NCBI GenBank assembly: GCA_029204225.1
Contig: MU832142.1
Span: 21,081-85,080 of the forward strand
Length of the DNA stretch: 64,000 nucleotides
DNA from: Diphasiastrum complanatum
Taxonomy: Eukaryota; Streptophyta; Lycopodiopsida; Lycopodiales; Lycopodiaceae
Direction of reading: 5' to 3'
This document shows, in pieces, positions 34,640 through 47,300 of this stretch. The number at the start of each line of letters is the position of its first letter. Positions within the stretch are counted from its first letter, which is position 1. Made by a program: the position numbers and the translations under genes. The notes under the pieces were generated by a model. That model was not told where the DNA came from, did not search any database, and was given only the letters and a program-made list of their open reading frames with translations.

Positions 34640-34890
34640 CCCAAAATACCTTGAAACAAATAAGCAATGGATTTCTCTGTTAGTATTACCATTACAGTTG
34701 TCACTAACCATCGGTCTACAGATCACTCTAGCATGCTCCTTAAGTGTTTCTCTGTAGATGACCTCATCATCTAAGAATACCACTCCGCACTGACCCAAGT
34801 ATGGACAAAATATATCATTCAAATATTGTTGAAACGTTGCAAGTGTATTCACTGAACCAAAAGGAACATTAAGAATCTTAATGTAACCGA
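34640..34890 (-). pseudogene. Ty3/gypsy reverse transcriptase fragment
   Basis: On the minus strand: VPFGSVNTLATFQQYLNDIF then CPYLGQCGVVFLDDEVIY and LKEHARVI. This is the gypsy RT B-C region (family: MPFGLTNAPATFQ..MNDIFxPYL..VVFLDDILIYS). FLDD is kept, but the flanks lose the frame at once, so only this core survives. Confidence 0.75.
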
Positions 34891-37739
34891 AAATAATATT
34901 GTAATAGATATATGATATCCATTCCAAAATCAGTAAAAAAAATTTCATTCTTCCAAAAGTTAGAAGTACTCTTGGTTGTTTCCATCATTATAAAGAACCA
35001 CTCTATAATGGCTCAAAAAGAATTTAAAATTACGTGATTCTTGTATGGAACACATTCCATCTCCTGTCGTTTGCAAATTATAGGGTTTTAATCCAAATCC
35101 AATTGCAAAACAGAGATGGTTCCATGAATGGATTATTATTCGGCTACCCTTACCTCTTCCCTTAGAATCTTCGATTCCTCGATATTTTAAATGAACATTG
35201 GGGAAAGGAACCCATTTTTCAGAGGCAGTTTAAAAATATAATTCCAAAAGCCTAAATTTCCAATTGCAGACAATCACTTATACTTTCGGAATTCAAAGTA
35301 GATTAGCGAATGGGATCGACTCAGTCAACCAATTCTCTACACCTCAAGCTTCATTTCCTTCCTTCCCAAATGTGGTTCAGGCTGAAAGCCCTAGATTTGG
35401 CAAGGAAAAGGACCAATCCTGAATAAGTAGTACTTTTATCTACTGGTTATCCAAAATAGTTTCAATTGTTCATTAATTAAGTGTCGAACTCAATTATTGG
35501 CAAATCAACAAAATAGATCAGCATATAAACCGTTTCAATAAGACTTGCATTATTCTTGGTCTTTATTGATCACATAAAACAAGAAATGCTGACTTTAGTT
35601 GACAGATTCCAAACTCTTCAACCGAAACTGAAACGTACTATGACCTTATAAAACTGACTGATTTCAACTCCGTAAGATCATTCACTTTATAAGCGATTTC
35701 TATTTGACCAAAAACCAACGAATTTGAAAAAAATCAAAACATCCACGATTCTTTCAAATTTTTACGTAACTAGGATTTTCAAATTCCATTCAGTATGGAC
35801 CAAAACTATGAAAATTGATTTAAAGCATCGACTTGGCAGTTTCACAGTTGTCGTCCCATATCGAAAGGATTTTGAAAAATCCGGCATGCATCAGACATGA
35901 CATGTAGTGATTTCTATAAAATCAAAAAAAATTATGTAAAATACCTAGTAATTGCAAAATTTGCTTTTTGACTAGCTTTTATAAAATTGTATTCAAACAT
36001 GAAATTACTCTGATCAACTATTGTACCACCTTGTATCATGCATACAAATTCATCCAAACATTTTCAACACTGGAAAAGCACTCAACTACTTCACAAACAT
36101 GCATACAATCAGAATAATTCGAAATTTTTTCAAATTTTACTCTAAAAATTGCCAAACTTCCAACGGCCATAACTTCTGCTACAGGACTCCAATTTGGTCG
36201 CTGTAAAGCACAGGACAGAGGGAGAAGAGGTTAGAAAGACACTTGACATGTCAACCTGCCACCTAGGCTTCACATGTGTGAGTTATAATATCCTAAAATT
36301 GCAATAGGAGGGTGCACTATCTATAGGTGGTATTCTTAAAAATCCAACTCCAGCCCAATATGCATCCAATCAGAGGTTACAAGCACTCTTATAAGGTTCA
36401 TTAGAGAGGCATGGAGTCTTCCAATAGGTATATCAAGCAAGCTTAGATCATGCAAAAATTGCATTTATGGAGTCTTTCAACAAGCAAAACTTCAAGATAT
36501 TGCTGCCTAAGCCCCCCAACTCCAAAATAGGTGAATGATGGATCAAATAAAAGGAAATACATCATATCTTTCAGTTTGTAAGAAAATCCAGCAGGTTCAG
36601 ACCACCTATTGAGAGTTATTCAAGCTCAAAAACCTCAAAAATACACTATTTCTTGACTTTTTGAGACCCTTAATGGCGTCCAATCCTAACCAAATCCTAA
36701 CCAAACTTCATGATAGCCTTAGGACAACATCATTACTTCTCCGAAATAGTCTTCATGCTAGAAAGATCCATGTTAGGGCATGGAAATGGACTAATTTTGC
36801 ACTTTTCCTCTCTTAAGATTTTTAGGATTGATCAAGAACTACTTCAACATATTGGCTCCTGAAGCCTCTCTTTCATGATTTCTCAAGATTTTCCAAGATC
36901 CATATCAAGATATTGGCTTCTCCAAGTTGTTTTTGTGGTCTCTTTGGCCAGTCAACATTATTTCAAGATTGGATACACCCACCCCCTCACTCTCGTATTC
37001 CCATCTTGATCTACTCTCTTGAATAGCTTCCTCATACTTATATGTCTCTAATACAAGGATAGCTGGTTGCAGTAGCTCTACGCATGTGAACATCACTACT
37101 AATAGATTATTCAACATTGATCTTTGGCTATAAGCCCATTGATAACCACCTCTCTCAAGCTTACATACTACAACATCAAGCTACTATTGTTTCTCATATA
37201 TTACTGCTCAATCCATTGTCAATTCATACCTGTCATTGTGGAGGACATTCTCTAATAGGAGAAATTCTAGCCAAATGTTTCAAAGATTCTATAGGTTGCA
37301 TACAAGACAGACTGAAGGTGTTACATCTCATGACAATAGGTTGCCAGTGATAGATATCAATCTATTCAAACTGTAACTATATCATGTACATCATCAGTTC
37401 TGAAATCACATATGCTAAATGTCTATTCAATATTTTATTAAAGAAAAATTTGAATAATTACTTAAGGTAAAAGAAATTCGATTATCTCTCAACAAAAAGT
37501 TGAATATTAATATTAGAAGTTGGAATCTTGAAATAAAATATATAATATGTCTTCCCTTGAATAGTTTTGTATATTCTTTTTTATTCGGAATGTAGAATAA
37601 TTCATATTTTAAATTGATATAGCTAAAGTCATCAATCGTTCAATGATAAACTTCATAAACCAAACATAAGTCATTTGTGATGAAGAACATAATTGAGCAC
37701 ATAAAGGACTTCCACTAGCTAAAAAAACTACATAAGAAT
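34891..37739. other. Intergenic, no gene seen
   Basis: AT-rich (about 35% GC) with no coding similarity. It may include non-coding retroelement parts connected to the RNase H and RT scraps, but no LTR ends were found. Confidence 0.35.
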
Positions 37740-37980
37740 ATGTTGCATAATTTGTAGACTAGGAATAAAAAGACTTGGGGCATTGGTTTAATTTAATATA
37801 ATGTGAAGGCCCCAAAGTCAATTTTGCTAAGGTTCTAAGTTTAGAGGGAATCACATGTATCATGTGAGGGCCCTAATGAACTCACATGTATCATGTGAAG
37901 GGCACCCTTCTAGATTAGATACATTAGAACTTGAATGAAGGGCTTGGTTTGGAATCCTTGTCATTTAGAGTAATTTGATT
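37740..37980. repeat. Dispersed repeat, copy 1
   Basis: Shares TTTGTAGACTMGGAATAA, AAGGTTCTAAGTTTAGAG, GAATCACATGTATMATGTGA and, further on, GAAGGGCTTGGTTTGGAATC with 60590-60770 and 61370-61440. It contains an internal repeat of CACATGTATCATGTGA (an inverted repeat itself). Non-coding; probably a decayed transposon. Confidence 0.6.
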
Positions 37981-38510
37981 ATCCATCAATATGATTGAAA
38001 AGTGTTATGCTCTCAATGTCTTTAAGTGATATCAAATTAACTTGGAATCTTGGATATTTCCTCCCTTTGAAATATCACTTTTGCACATATAGAACCTCAA
38101 ACATTCTACATGTTTTCTAGGTATTTTAAAAGCCCACAAGGTTCCATTATTGTACTTTCAAATCCATGTGATGCACATAACAATATAGAGAAAAATTTCT
38201 CTTCATGGTTGAGGATGTAGGAGAAATGTCTTGGGTGACTTCCTCTCTCTAAACCATGAAGAATTTATGAAGGATAACTTATTCAATTTCTCAATGATTT
38301 CAAACTTTGATGACTCATAGTGCACTACAAAGTTCTTCAAATCTAAGTGGCTATATAAGGCCCTTTTCATGACCTATAAAATATTATGAAACCAATATCT
38401 TAAAATGATGGGTCATGTTTCCAAAAAAGAAAATTGATTAATTTATATTTTTGGGAACAAAAATTTCTTTGCGATCCAATTTGTTTCCAAAATGTATTTT
38501 TGAATATTTT

Positions 38511-38554
<44 letters not shown>

Positions 38555-39529
38555 CAAAGTTTAAACATTTCCAACGTACATGAGTGATTGTGAAGCAAAA
38601 TCTTCACGTTAATTTATTTTATTTCATTTTAATTTTTGTTACACATCACACCAATGTATTATGTATTTGTATGAAGCTTACAATCTCAAAAATATGATTT
38701 TGGGGCCCATAACAGTCACAAATTTAAGTCCTTTTCCATGGGAAAGCACCATAACAATCATTCCATTTAAGGCCTACATGTCATCTAGAGAAAAGCAAAT
38801 TTTCACGATACTTTTCTACTCATCAAAAATTAAGGAGTTATCATTTAGAGCTCATCAACCATGTCTCAGGCATACTAAATTGTTGGATTATTTTCCTTCT
38901 TACCAATCGACTAATCGTTTTAATCTTCATCTGTTGTTTATCCAGTTTTGCAAATTTTTCCGTTCTTTTACAGTCTGCAATTTTACAAGTGTTTTTACAC
39001 AATCTGCAGAATTACACGAAGTTTTACCACAGTGTCGCATTTCATTTTTCTCTCACTTCGGCTAGGAAATACACGGAGTTTTACCTTAGTGTCACTTCAG
39101 TTTCTCATTTTTGCGAAGTTGTCGCCTATTAGGAATCTCGTGTAAAAATGCAGTGTTGCTTTTTGCATTTTTTGCCTGTTAGGATTTGCGAGCAAATATG
39201 CAGAGTCACATTTTTCACTTGACAAGATGTCGCACTTTTCGCTTTTTTCAAAGAGTCTCAAAAGTTAAGGAAATGACTCTGGCAAAGTGTAGGGCAACCC
39301 TAAATCAATTTTTAAGGCATTGTCGCGTTTTTCGCAAAATCATGATACTATCGTCTTTTTGGACAGTGTCACCTATGGCTGTTTCAGTTCATTTTTGGCA
39401 GAAGTGACAGTTTGGTTCATTTATGCAGACAGAACGTTTACGGCCAATTTCACCGCTTATCAGCAATCAATGACAAGGAACCAGATGGATGCCAACAGAT
39501 ACCAGCCAACTGGCAATCGCAATTGAAGA
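37981..39529. other. Intergenic with a (TG)n tract
   Basis: No coding similarity. A TG microsatellite lies at 38515-38553. From about 38940 TTTTAC.., CACTTC and TTGCG words recur without a clear period. The outer part of the copia C LTR may begin here. Confidence 0.35.
38515..38553. repeat. (TG)n microsatellite
   Basis: About 19 uninterrupted TG units. Confidence 0.95.
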
Positions 39530-40183
39530 CCTAATTTCTTAGTATATATAGTTGTTCATATTTATAAAATTTTCAAGTTATGAAGAAGCATTTGAATAGT
39601 TAGCTCTCTCTCTCTCTCAAGCCTGCAAGCTTGAACACTCCTGAGCATTCTAGCTCACTTCTTAGAGTTGTTTTAGAGATTGTTATTGCGCTACTGCTTA
39701 TCAACATTGCACTTAATTCAGACTTTCATCTTAGTCGCTCAGAGCTTCGATCCGCAACTTATTGTACTCATTTATTTTTGTTTCATTTTCATACTAAATC
39801 AATACCATTTTCATTGCGTTCAGCTTTGTCTCAAAGTGTATGCGTTTTTTGTAGTTCTTCGCGACTAATTATTTGTCTAGCGATTTACAAATGTTTTGTG
39901 ACAAATTATTTCTCTGATAATTCAATGCATTATTGTTTGACTACGTAATCACTGTAGTACTGATGATTTCAACGTTAGTTACTGTAAGATCAAACGTGAT
40001 TTCTATCACTATTGTTTTTGTTTGAAATTGATAGGCATAGTCATGCATAGAGAAAGAGGAAGATAGTTCATTCTGCCACGCACGAAAAGTATTATTTCTA
40101 GACACTCGATTATTTTCATTCGTTTCTCTTTGAGTTCGTTTCTTTTCGAGTTCGACCTATCTTCTGCACACCTCTTTCCGACA
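39530..40183 (+). repeat. LTR of copia C (5' end not fixed)
   Basis: Ends ...CTCTTTCCGACA directly before the primer-binding site. Contains a TATA box (AGTATATATAG near 39541) and a CT run (39604-39619). No second LTR copy is in the window, so the start is a guess. Confidence 0.5.
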
Positions 40184-43100
40184 TGGTATCAGAGCGAAAT
40201 GTCTAATACTTGATATCTCTCGAGATATCAAATTCTTCAGTTCTTTTTTAACTTTTCTGTATCATAGAATTGGTTTCCTATTGTTGAGATTACTACATCT
40301 TAGCGTCATCGATACAATTTACAGACTAGGTTCCAGATGGATTCTCAAAGTAAAGTCGGTCTCATCGCAGACAAGCTGAATGGATCCAATTATTATTTGT
40401 GGAAATTTATGATGAAGACCTTGCTAATCGCCAGCAAATTATGGGATGTTGTTACAGGTACAGAAGTAAAACCTGAAGACGACAACTCAAAGTAGAAATT
40501 GAAGGATGGTAAAGCTTTCGTGCTTATTATCCTCAATATATCAGATACACAGATTGGACACATAGCTGAAGCTAAAACGTCAAAAGGCGTTTGGGACATC
40601 CTGAACTCACTATATGATGTGAGGGACATAACTACCAAGTTACATCTACGAAGGAAATTCTTCACATTCAAAATGTTTGTTGGTGATTCTTTTCAGAATC
40701 ACATTAACCAGTTTAAGAATCTCTTGTAATAGATGGCCACTGTCAGATCAGTCATAGACGATCAAGACACAATCATGACATTGCTTTCAAGCTTGCCCTC
40801 TACATATGAGAACTAGGTAATGATCATATCGACACACTCAGACTTAACTCTTACTAGAGTTATCACAATGTTGTTTCAAGAAGATAATAGAAGAAGTCAA
40901 AACACTTCGTCGACTTCCTCCTCTCAGGCTCTATATTTTAACAAAGGCTCTAAGCGACAGAAGCAGAAAAGCTCCAAGAAGGCTGCAACGAATCAGAAGC
41001 CGACTCAAAGTCAAGAACAGTCATTGAATCCACAGTCGAAGAAGAAGATGTTTTGCAGGTAGTGCAAGCATAATAACCATGAGATCAAGGATTTTCGAAT
41101 TCTCCAAGCAAAGAACACAGCCAAGCGATCTTATCGACAAGCAAACACATTCTCATCATCTCCCCAAGTCGAAGTGGACAAAGGCGCATTTATGGTCAAA
41201 GATCAAAGCGCGGTTTTGGATGATTCATGATTTCTAGATTCTGGAGCAACTCAACATATGACCAATCAACGTGAGATCTTCAACTCCTACATGCCTTACA
41301 ACACGAAGAAATTTGTTCATCTTGGTGACAATAGTACTCACACTATTGAAGGTGAAGGTATTGTAAGATTGCGATTCCAGCACGATCAATTCAAATTTCT
41401 ATCAAAAGTCTTATATGTTCCTAAACTCTCTACAAATCAATTATCAGTAAGTAGAATTACAGATTTAGGTCGTAAGGTAGAATTTGAATCTGATCAATGC
41501 AAAATTATTGATAGGAGTAATAAGATCCTTGCACTTGGCAAGAGGCATGGTTACTTATATAGATTGGCACATTGTTATTCTGAGTCTAGTCAAGCGTTGA
41601 AAACCTTTGTTCTAGTCAATAAAGCATTACTATGGCATCATCGCTTAGGACACGTGAATCATGCATCTATTTTGAACATGTTCAGACAATCCATGGTCCT
41701 TGATATCGACTATCATTCTGGTAAGGTTGATCTCCCTGTCTGTCGTAGCTGCATTTTTGGAAAGCAAGCTAGGATTTCTTTTAGATCAAACCATATGCAT
41801 GTGGCAAAAGGTCTTCTAGATGTTGTTCACACAGATATATGTGGACCGATGCAAACTCCTTCATTGTTAGATGCAAAGTATTTTATTACCTTTATTGACA
41901 AATTTTCCAGAAGGACAGTTGTTTATTTTATTAAACAGAATTCAGAAGCTTTCATCAAATTCAAACAATTCAAAGAGCACACTGAGAATCAAATTGGCAA
42001 ACGAATCAAAGCGTTGAGGTCAGATAATAGGGGAGAATACATCTCCAACGAATTCAAGAAGTATTGCTTTAACAAAGACATTGAGCAACAATATATTACC
42101 TCCTATTCACCTCAATCAAATGGTCTTGCTAAAAGAAAAAACAGAACCTTAGTTGAATCGGCAAAGTGCATGTTATCACATGTGACACTTCCGAAGTCCT
42201 TCTGGGCTGAAGTTGTTTCAACAACAACCTATATTCAGAACAGATGTACTACTAAAGGTCTCTTAGACAAAACACCATTCGAAGTTTGGACAGGTACCAA
42301 AACTTCTTTATCAAACTAACGAGTTTTTGGATGTACTACTTTTGCACAGATACCTTGTGATATCAGGAAGAAGCTCGGCTTCCAGAGTATCAAATGTGTT
42401 TTCATCAGCTACACTACTTCAGATCAAGCCTACAAGTTGTTTTTTCCATCGAGTCGAAGATATTCACTAGCCAGGATGTTATCTTCATAGAAAATTAGTT
42501 TCAAGACCTCAAAGGAAAGGGCAGTTCCCATGTAGCTGACCTGTCAGATTCTCCTGACGCTTTGAACTTTCCAGTTCCGCAGGCGGCTATTCCCATTGAA
42601 GGTCCAAGTTCTTCTACTTCTGACGAACAACGAATCAACGACGAATCAGAAGATGATGATGTTGCAGTTCAGCAACTATAGTATGATAAAAATGATCAAC
42701 TTCCTCTATTACCCAGAAGATCATCAAGAACTAGCAGAGCACCTCACCAGTATATCAACAAGTCTGCAGCCTACCTTGTTTAGGAATCGACGTCTGTCGA
42801 AGAGGCACTTAATCAGCCTGATTTTGATCTCTGGAAAGAAGCTATGGATAAAGAGTATTCATCTCTTACAAGAACCAAACATGGACGATTGTCAAATTAC
42901 TTGCTAGCAGAAACGTAGTTGATTGCAAATAGATTTTCAAAGTCAAGTACAACGCAGATGGAAACATCAACAGAAGAAAGACACAACTTGTTGCCAGAGG
43001 ATTTTCTCAGGTATACAACGTCGATTACACTGAAACTTTCAGTCCAAAATCCAAGCATTCTTCTATTCGACTTTTGCTATCATTTGCTGCTCTTGAAGCA

Positions 43101-43497
43101 ATATGCTCGAGCATGGTTTCAAAGGATCAATACTTTTCTTAATGATCACGGCTACACGCCTAGCTCTTCAGATTCAAACGTTTACTTCAAAGTAGTGCAG
43201 CAGTCATTTATCATTATCACTTTATATATGGATAATACATTGCTTTTCAGCAACAGTACCGATTTGATAAAAGAATCTAAGACAATGCTATCTTCCAAAT
43301 TTGACATGACCGATCTGGGCGAAGCTCATTTCTGCCTTGGTATACAAATCCACAGAGACAGAAAACAGAAGTTGGTCTACATCACACAACAGAGGTACAT
43401 CTACAACATTTTAGTTAGATATAATTTGGTCAATTGCAAAGTAGCTCTCTCGCCAATGGAACCAAGACTCAAATTGTCAAAGGAGAATTTACAAGAA
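40184..43497 (+). mobile_element. Ty1/copia retrotransposon C, truncated in RT
   Basis: In order: primer-binding site TGGTATCAGAGC (40184-40195), gag from ATG 40337 (LNGSNYYLWKF), protease DSGATQHMT (near 41240), pre-integrase GHVNHASIL, integrase (41258-42319), and RT (42919-43500). Gag has a TAG for Trp at 40494 and stops at 40727-40732. A TAG for Trp at 40816 and a TGA for Trp at 41228 follow. In integrase the first two Asp remain (HTDICG, RSDNRGEY), but the Glu of the GVAERKN motif is Lys (GLAKRKN). RT has an internal deletion between FCYH and YARAWF, and its active site reads YMDN. The copy stops at 43497 in RNase H. Confidence 0.88.
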
Positions 43498-43949
43498 GGA
43501 CTAGGTGTGCCATATGGGGGGAGTAGGAGTCACATAAGGAAAGAAATAGAGGAGAGTGGTGAGCAAGCCTGCATTTAAAACCTTCCCAGCCCTTCACACC
43601 CGATTTTTTATTCATAGAAATGCATTTTTATTATAACATTTCTAGTGGAAAATATGTTAATTTAAAAAATCTATAAAGTGCCCTTCAAATTTAGTGAAAT
43701 CTTGATAATGAATGTTCCTTTTGTTTAACACCTTTCACCATGAAAGTATATACTTCCCCTATTATTTAACACCTTTCACCATGAAAGTTTTGGGGGGCTC
43801 TACCAAATGGATGCATACTATGACATGCATCCTACTCCATGCATAAAAGTTTCTATTCCACAATTTTTATGTTCATGTGAGAGGATGCACCCATGCCACC
43901 ATGGGTGCATCCTCCTACCCCATGCATAGGCGCAAATGTGACACACAAA

Positions 43950-43980
<31 letters not shown>

Positions 43981-44040
43981 ATGTGTGTATGCATCCTAGT
44001 ATTGTCACACACGTACTCTTGCAATAGCCTTCCACCCAAA
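43498..44040. other. Short repeats between copia C and copia E
   Basis: Holds TTTAACACCTTTCACCATGAAAGT twice (about 43716-43745 and 43766-43789), a perfect hairpin (43881-43914) and a TG microsatellite (43950-43974). No gene. Confidence 0.5.
43881..43914. repeat. Perfect 14-bp hairpin
   Basis: GAGGATGCACCCAT, six-base loop GCCACC, ATGGGTGCATCCTC. No terminator role is expected in this plant context. Confidence 0.85.
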
Positions 44041-44338
44041 TGTATAGGTGAAACAGTTAGAATTAAAGTAGAATCACTGTGTTACTGTACTGTGGGTCCT
44101 ATCAGTGGATAAGGATCAGTTGGCCTCGCCACGAGGCAAGTCGACGGGACATGCTTCCCGCCAACGGCAATCTGGGTCATGCATGGGTTGCCTGAGTGAA
44201 CAACTATATGTACAGTGTAATTTCATTTTGAGAAATACAGTTGCTATGTGAGCTTGTTGTGGAGAGTGTTTTCTGTCTGTGTTACTGTGTAGCATGATTT
44301 GTGTTCCTATGCAAAGCAAATTCTAAGTTGGTATCAGA
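44041..44338 (+). repeat. Candidate LTR of copia E
   Basis: The segment starting near TGTATAGGTGAAACAG and ending near ATGCAAAGCA lies just before the primer-binding site TGGTATCAGAGT (44339-44350). The ends are inferred from the TG...CA rule only, because no second LTR is present. Confidence 0.4.
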
Positions 44339-47300
44339 GTCGTACAGGGAGTGTACACAGTACAACATCGTCGTTGAAGAGAGCTTCGGGAGAACTGTCT
44401 TCTGAGAGTTTGGGGTTTACGGTGGGTTGAAGACGGAAAGAGAAGCACTGGTGCACGGTTTCTAGTTTATAGAGGCTTGCTAAGCTCAGTAGAGGGGTTA
44501 TTAGCCTATGCATAGCATCAGACAGGGAAAAATTTGGTGAAAAATTGACAATTTTGAAGCCAGCTGAAAATTGAAACCGGGCTTGGGGTTACGGTTTTTA
44601 TATATAACTGGTGATCTCTTCGCTGTTTGTGCACCGTTTTGGATGCCATAAGGACAGGAAGGAAGCTAATTACATTGTCAACCAGCCATGGAGAGATTCT
44701 TAGGTTTATGTCAGAGATTTGTCTCCAGACAGTTAACCTAGCAGATTTGCGATAAAAAGGTGAAAAAGCCACTTTGTCAAGTTGAGCTAAAATCATTGTT
44801 TCTCCACGGAATTTCCTGAGTGAATACTCTACAGTCTTGGAATCAGTAGGGTGACCCTGCTCCAGGCCTCAGATCATGCTCAAATCGATCCATAGGCGAA
44901 TTAGATCAAGGAAATTTGCGTGTGGGGAGGCGCAGCCGCAGACAGGGAGGTCGCAGGCTGTTCGCGCATGGAACCAGTGTGGGAGCGTAGCGTCTAGAAG
45001 GCCATAGCGACTGTAGGAGCGCGGTTCAATGCCCAGATGCAGTTTGGACCTTTGGATCAGGTGTCAGATGCATCGACGGTCCAGAACTTGTGATGGGAGA
45101 GAAACGTGGACCACAAGATTTGGTTCAACAATTGGATGGGCTTTGAACAGGGCCCTGAAGAACTGGTGCATTCTAGCCTTCAACTTCATTAAAAATTTTC
45201 ATACTGAAAGTTGAGTTGGGTCCCTTCACAAGTGAAGAGTGAAGTTTCTTCAAGGTGAAGAAACAATTCAAAAACTAGAAAAGTCCCTATTTTTGGGTCC
45301 TTTGCCCGTTTTGACCCAAACGAAAGGCTATAACCTCCAAACGAAGGCACCCGGACTGTACCCGCAAGTACGGTACAACAAAATAGAGTGATTGCAGCAG
45401 AGAAAGTGTTCGGAGTATGCCAGAAGTGATTTCACCATTCCACTGGGCACGTTGTTGGGAGTTGACGACTGAGTGCATTTCGGAAGGCGATGCCGATTTG
45501 GCTTTCAATTTGGTGGAAAAGCGGCGAGTGGCCTGGTAAGGGAAAAAGTGCAGGTCATTATTTTCAACTTCTGACATCACTGTTGGCCTCGGCATACTGT
45601 TCTTAGCCTAAGGCAGAAGTTTCAAGCAGTTTTGCAATGGCAAACATGGGAGAGTCCATTTTGAGTGAAAGTAGCAAATTGGACGAGATTTTCAACTATG
45701 CAGTGTGGAAATTCAAAATGAAAAACATACTGATGGAGAAAGACGCGTGGGAAGTCATCACAGGTGATGAGAGAAGGCCGCCAAATGAAGCAGATATCAA
45801 AGTATTCGACAAAAAGATGAGGAAAGCTTTGACCTTCATTAACTTGTCAGTGAAGGATCACATCATTACCCACATTTGTGATGCTGTTACACCCAGAATG
45901 GCATGGGATGTGCTAAAGAAGCAGTTCGAGACGTCAAATCCGTCAAGAATCATGTTTTTGAAGTCAAAGTTGAATAGTGCTCGCATGGAGCAAGGAGAGC
46001 ACATTCAGACGTACATGACCAGAATCAAGACAATGAGAGATAGTTGGTGAGCGCATACGTGATGTGGAGCTAGTGCACAATGCATTGTGCAGCATTGCAG
46101 AACCCTATCAAATGTTTGTGAGCGGAATAGCATCAAGAGAAAGATTGCCAACCTTTGACGAGCTCACAGGAATCTTGATGCAAGAAGAACAACGACGAGA
46201 AATGGTGAAAGCTAGACGTCAAAATACTGACGATCAGGCACTTGTGACACGCCAAAAACAAGGCAAGGGCAAGGGCAAGGGCAAGAAGAAGTCTAAGCAG
46301 CAATTTGACAAGTCTCAAGAGGATGAGGGGTCTTCCAGTAAAACTAAGAAGAAAGGCAAGTGCTTGCATTGTGATAAAAAGGGCCATTGGAAGAGTGAAT
46401 GTCGCAAATTCCTGGCGGAACAAGGCAAGGGGAAACCAAAACAAGCAGGTAACCTTGTCGATGAGGGTGAGATTGAAGACTCTAGCATCTTCATATCTGC
46501 ATTGTCATCTAATCAAGATGATCAAGCATGGTATATTGACTCGGGAGCCACAAGACACATGACAGGTAACAAGAATTGGTCCAGTAGTTTGAAGGTGTTG
46601 GATAATGGAACATATGTTTCACAAGCAAATGGTGAGGTGTGCAAGATCAAGGGGATAGGCACCGTTTCAATCCAACTACCTGATGGCAAAATCAGGATGA
46701 TCAGGGAGGTACTTTACGTACCAGGTTTGAAGAAAAATCTACTTTCTGTTGGAGTCATTACTGATCAAAAGTTGAAAGTAGAATTCGCCCATGATCGTTG
46801 CTTTGTGAAGGATGTGAACCAAAAGTTCAAAGTTATTGCGGATGGAGTAAGAGAGCCCAATACAAAATTGTACAGATTAAATGCTACAATTAAAGGGCAA
46901 CATGGACTTGTATCGTCCATTCCATCGCAAACTGAGTTGTGGCATAAGAGGCTTGGTCACTTGAACTTGGGAAGCCTCAGTTTGATGAGGAAATTGGAGA
47001 TGGTAACAGGATTGCCTACCATAGAAGATCACTTGAAATCGATGTGCGAATCTTGTGTATATGGGAAGTAGCATCGAGAGAAGTTCAATAAAGGGGGTGT
47101 TGCAAGAGCAAAGAACATCCTGGATTTAATCCACACATATTTATGCGGGCCTATGAGGACCATGTCCTTAGGTAAAGCCTTCTATTTCATGACCTTTATT
47201 GATGATATGTCACGTAAGACATGGATCTACTTCTTGAAGAAGAAATCAGATGCATTTGATAACTTCAAGAGCTTCAAAGCATTGGTCGAAAATCAAACAG

